A stretch of DNA of 8,634 nucleotides from Cytophagales bacterium (GTDB taxonomy: Bacteria; Bacteroidota; Bacteroidia; Cytophagales; Amoebophilaceae): positions 1-8,634 of the forward strand of contig JAKSDE010000166.1 of NCBI GenBank assembly GCA_022360235.1. The letters are read 5' to 3'. The first letter of the stretch is position 1. Every line of letters starts with the position of its first letter. Shown here in pieces: positions 7,297 to 8,634 of the stretch. Under the pieces are notes generated by a model. It was given only the letters and a program-made list of their open reading frames with translations, did not search any database and was not told the DNA's origin. The translations under genes were made by a program, and so were the position numbers.

Positions 7297-8634
7297 TCAT
7301 CTCCACGGCGACCTAGACGTCGTGGAGGATTGCTGACCAGATGGAGAAGAGCCTACAGCATTAGTACTATTAGCGCGCTGACCAGATAGAGAAGAGCTTC
7401 TAGCATTAGACCTCCTAGCGCGCTGACCAGATGGAGAAGAGCCTACAGCATTAGTACTATTAGCGGGCTGACCAGATGGAGAAGGGCTTTCAGCATTAGT
7501 ACTATTAGCGGGCTGATCAGATGAAGAAGGGCTTTCAGCATTAGGCCCCTCATCGGTTTGCGCATTAGACTGCATAGACTCTTTTTGATCTTTAACTTTT
7601 TGAGTAAGTTGCTCTATTAGAGTTTGCTTTTTAGTCTCCAATGCTTTTACATCTTTAGTACATTGATCTGCTAGAGTTTGAAAGTCTTGAGCGAGTGCTT
7701 CAAAATTAGATTTCTTAGATAAAAATGCTTCTTGATCTTTAGCAAATTGAGCTGCTAGAGTTTGAAAGTCTTGAGCGAGTGCTTCAAAATCAACTTGAAG
7801 TGCAAGTTCTTTTTGTAGAGCTGCAGCTTTAGCTTGTTGAGCCGCAGTGTCAGCTTTTAGGACTGCATCTGTAGCTATCAATAGAGCGTCTGTAGATAAT
7901 TCACTTATAGCTCTCGATTCAGTTTGTAGGGCTTTGATTCTAGCTGTACCTTCTTCAGCTCTCACAGCTGCACCTTCAGCTCTCAGCGTTTCAAGTCTAG
8001 ATTGCATAGCTGCAAGCCTCTCTCCATACAGTCTTTCAGCTTCTGTAAGTATTTCAACTTCAGCTTCAACCTTTTTAGCCAATTGCTCAAAGAATGTGGC
8101 TTTCTCTACTGCTGCTTGAGCTGCTACTCGTTGGTTGAGCTCTTCTAACTTATCTGTTTCTTCTAATTGTTGGTTCTCTTCTCTCGTCTTTTGGGCTGTT
8201 TCTACTAATTCTCTGATTTTCTCTGATAGTTTTCTTTGGAGGTCTACTACCTCTTGCTCTTCATCCCTTAAAGCTTCTTGAGATTCTTGGTTTACTTCCT
8301 CTAGTAGTTTTTGGAGATCTTCAGCTGCTTGGCTTACTGCTGCTTGAGCTGACGCTAGCTGGTCTTCTAATCGGCCTTTCTCATCTTGAGCTGCTGATAA
8401 CCGGTCTGCTAATTGGGTGTTCTCTGCTTGAGCTGACACTAGCTGGTCTTCTAATCGGCCTTTCTCATCTTGAGCTGCTGATAACCGGTCTGCTAATTGG
8501 GCGTTCTCTGTTACTTGTTGGTTGAGCCCTTCTACCTCTTGCTCTTTACCCCTTAAAGCGGCTTGAGAGTTAGCTAACTGGTCTGCTAATTGAGCGTTCT
8601 CTGTTACTTGTTGGCTGAGGCCTACTACCTCTTC
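7297..8634 (-). CDS. partial repetitive coiled-coil protein with Ser/Asn/Pro-rich C-terminal repeats (N-terminus outside window)
   Basis: The frame is open from the right edge to TGA at 7297-7299, giving 445 visible residues. A GTG at 8439 could be taken as a start, but the same frame continues upstream through 65 further codons of matching repeat sequence, so the gene is partial and its start lies beyond 8634. Residues 1 to about 350 are almost pure alpha-helical coiled coil rich in Ala, Gln, Glu, Leu and Lys, with heptad character and tandem repeats (QVTENAQLADQL, QLADRLSAAQDEKGRLEDQL, FEALAQDFQTLA). Residues 365-439 are five 15-residue repeats of the type NAESPSPSGQPANST, ending in SRSPWR. 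No enzyme motif or membrane segment is visible. Such proteins serve as surface, structural or host-interacting proteins in intracellular bacteria, but no function can be assigned here. It has its own terminator at 7115-7148. Confidence 0.8.
   Translation of the reverse strand, partial: EEVVGLSQQVTENAQLADQLANSQAALRGKEQEVEGLNQQVTENAQLADRLSAAQDEKGRLEDQLVSAQAENTQLADRLSAAQDEKGRLEDQLASAQAAVSQAAEDLQKLLEEVNQESQEALRDEEQEVVDLQRKLSEKIRELVETAQKTREENQQLEETDKLEELNQRVAAQAAVEKATFFEQLAKKVEAEVEILTEAERLYGERLAAMQSRLETLRAEGAAVRAEEGTARIKALQTESRAISELSTDALLIATDAVLKADTAAQQAKAAALQKELALQVDFEALAQDFQTLAAQFAKDQEAFLSKKSNFEALAQDFQTLADQCTKDVKALETKKQTLIEQLTQKVKDQKESMQSNAQTDEGPNAESPSSSDQPANSTNAESPSPSGQPANSTNAVGSSPSGQRARRSNARSSSLSGQRANSTNAVGSSPSGQQSSTTSRSPWR
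7301..7327. other. GC-rich hairpin inside the 3' end of the coiled-coil coding sequence
   Basis: CTCCACGGCG (7301-7310), loop ACCTAGA, then CGTCGTGGAG (7318-7327) forms a ten-position stem, perfect on the plus strand if one G-U pair is allowed and with one A/C mismatch on the coding (minus) strand. It ends two bases before the stop codon on the coding strand. No T-tract follows on either strand, so it is not an intrinsic terminator. Its GC-rich character stands out from its surroundings; mRNA 3' stability, an insertion hot spot or chance are all possible. Confidence 0.45.
7318..7542 (-). repeat. five tandem 45-bp repeats encoding 15-residue Ser/Asn/Pro-rich units
   Basis: Five contiguous in-frame units at 7542-7498, 7497-7453, 7452-7408, 7407-7363 and 7362-7318 encode NAESPSSSDQPANST, NAESPSPSGQPANST, NAVGSSPSGQRARRS, NARSSSLSGQRANST and NAVGSSPSGQQSSTT. 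Read in plus-strand phase, the blocks at 7333-7377 and 7423-7467 differ at a single base (44 of 45), whereas the block between them is more divergent. This suggests duplication or conversion of non-adjacent units. The last unit degenerates at its 3' end. There are no spacers, so it is not a CRISPR array. Confidence 0.9.
7624..7791 (-). repeat. two tandem 84-bp (28-residue) repeats in the coiled coil
   Basis: Two units, 7791-7708 and 7707-7624, begin DFEALAQDFQTLAAQ and NFEALAQDFQTLADQ. Their first 45 bases (7747-7791 and 7663-7707) match at 43 positions, while the second halves have diverged. Twenty-eight residues equal four heptads, so the duplication preserves coiled-coil register. Confidence 0.85.
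8342..8509 (-). repeat. two near-identical tandem 84-bp repeats in the coiled coil
   Basis: The blocks 8342-8425 and 8426-8509 differ at only two of 84 bases. Each encodes a 28-residue unit containing QLADRLSAAQDEKGRLEDQL. The near identity indicates a recent duplication or active homogenisation. The 84-bp length is the same as that of the unrelated-sequence repeat at 7624-7791, again four heptads. Confidence 0.92.
8510..8634 (-). repeat. 93-bp repeat unit, second copy cut by the window edge
   Basis: The sequence starting at 8510 recurs at 8603 with a 93-base period. Over the 32 bases visible in both copies 28 match, including GTTACTTGTTGG. The protein repeat is 31 residues, GLNQQVTENAQLAD and GLSQQVTENAQLAD. 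Since 31 is not a multiple of seven, this unit shifts the heptad register, unlike the 84-bp units. More copies may lie beyond the window. Confidence 0.75.

Noticed and set aside
7318..7542. Short regular direct repeats suggestive of a CRISPR array
   Set aside because: Units are contiguous without spacers, diverge from one another and continue an open reading frame in multiples of three.
7847..8119. Plus-strand open frame of 90 codons opposite the coiled-coil gene
   Set aside because: It is an antisense shadow of the Ala/Gln/Glu-rich minus-strand frame, with low-complexity Ala/Ser composition and no recognisable domain.
8437..8439. GTG as the real start of the coiled-coil gene
   Set aside because: The frame stays open to the window edge and the upstream 65 codons encode the same repeat family, so the start lies outside.

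Overview
The window looks like the chromosome of a low-GC Bacteroidota bacterium, most plausibly a host-associated or reduced-genome member of the Cytophagales/Amoebophilaceae type (Amoebophilus- or Cardinium-like). This is inference. It rests on an envelope gene set typical of the phylum (a DUF4292 lipoprotein, a degenerate-LytM EnvC-like protein and a long TPR protein in one run), on a TTG-N20-TAnnTTTG promoter in front of dut, on generally absent Shine-Dalgarno sequences, and on signs of genome shuffling: a relaxase/primase-type Toprim remnant, an orphan nuoJ and a MITE-like element.

Layout. (1) 1-370: a 3' remnant of a Toprim-domain mobilisation-type gene, minus strand. (2) 373-1149: an intact YbfF-like alpha/beta hydrolase, minus strand. 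(3) 1223-1759: nuoJ, plus strand, without any other nuo gene in the window. (4) 1771-7063: a five-gene minus-strand run read in the order dut, sugar-phosphate nucleotidyltransferase, TPR protein, DUF4292 lipoprotein, envC-like murein hydrolase activator. The last three are tightly packed, with overlaps of 8 and 14 bases. (5) 7064-7296: an intergenic block with a dut promoter, an intrinsic terminator on the minus strand and a 98-bp inverted-repeat element. (6) 7297 to the right edge: the C-terminal part of a large repetitive coiled-coil protein with a Ser/Asn/Pro-rich tail, minus strand, running off the window.

How the genes work together. The 1771-7063 run combines nucleotide housekeeping (dUTP hydrolysis), sugar-nucleotide supply and three exported envelope proteins (periplasmic TPR, lipoprotein, amidase activator), so it reads as a growth/envelope operon. 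The coiled-coil gene is a separate transcription unit closed by the terminator at 7115-7148. It carries several independent in-frame tandem duplications (84, 93, 84 and 45 bp) and is the most rapidly evolving part of the window. No complete new defence or mobile system can be supported here. The least explained signals are the coiled-coil gene, the small mobile element inserted between that gene and its terminator, and the hairpin at the gene's 3' end.
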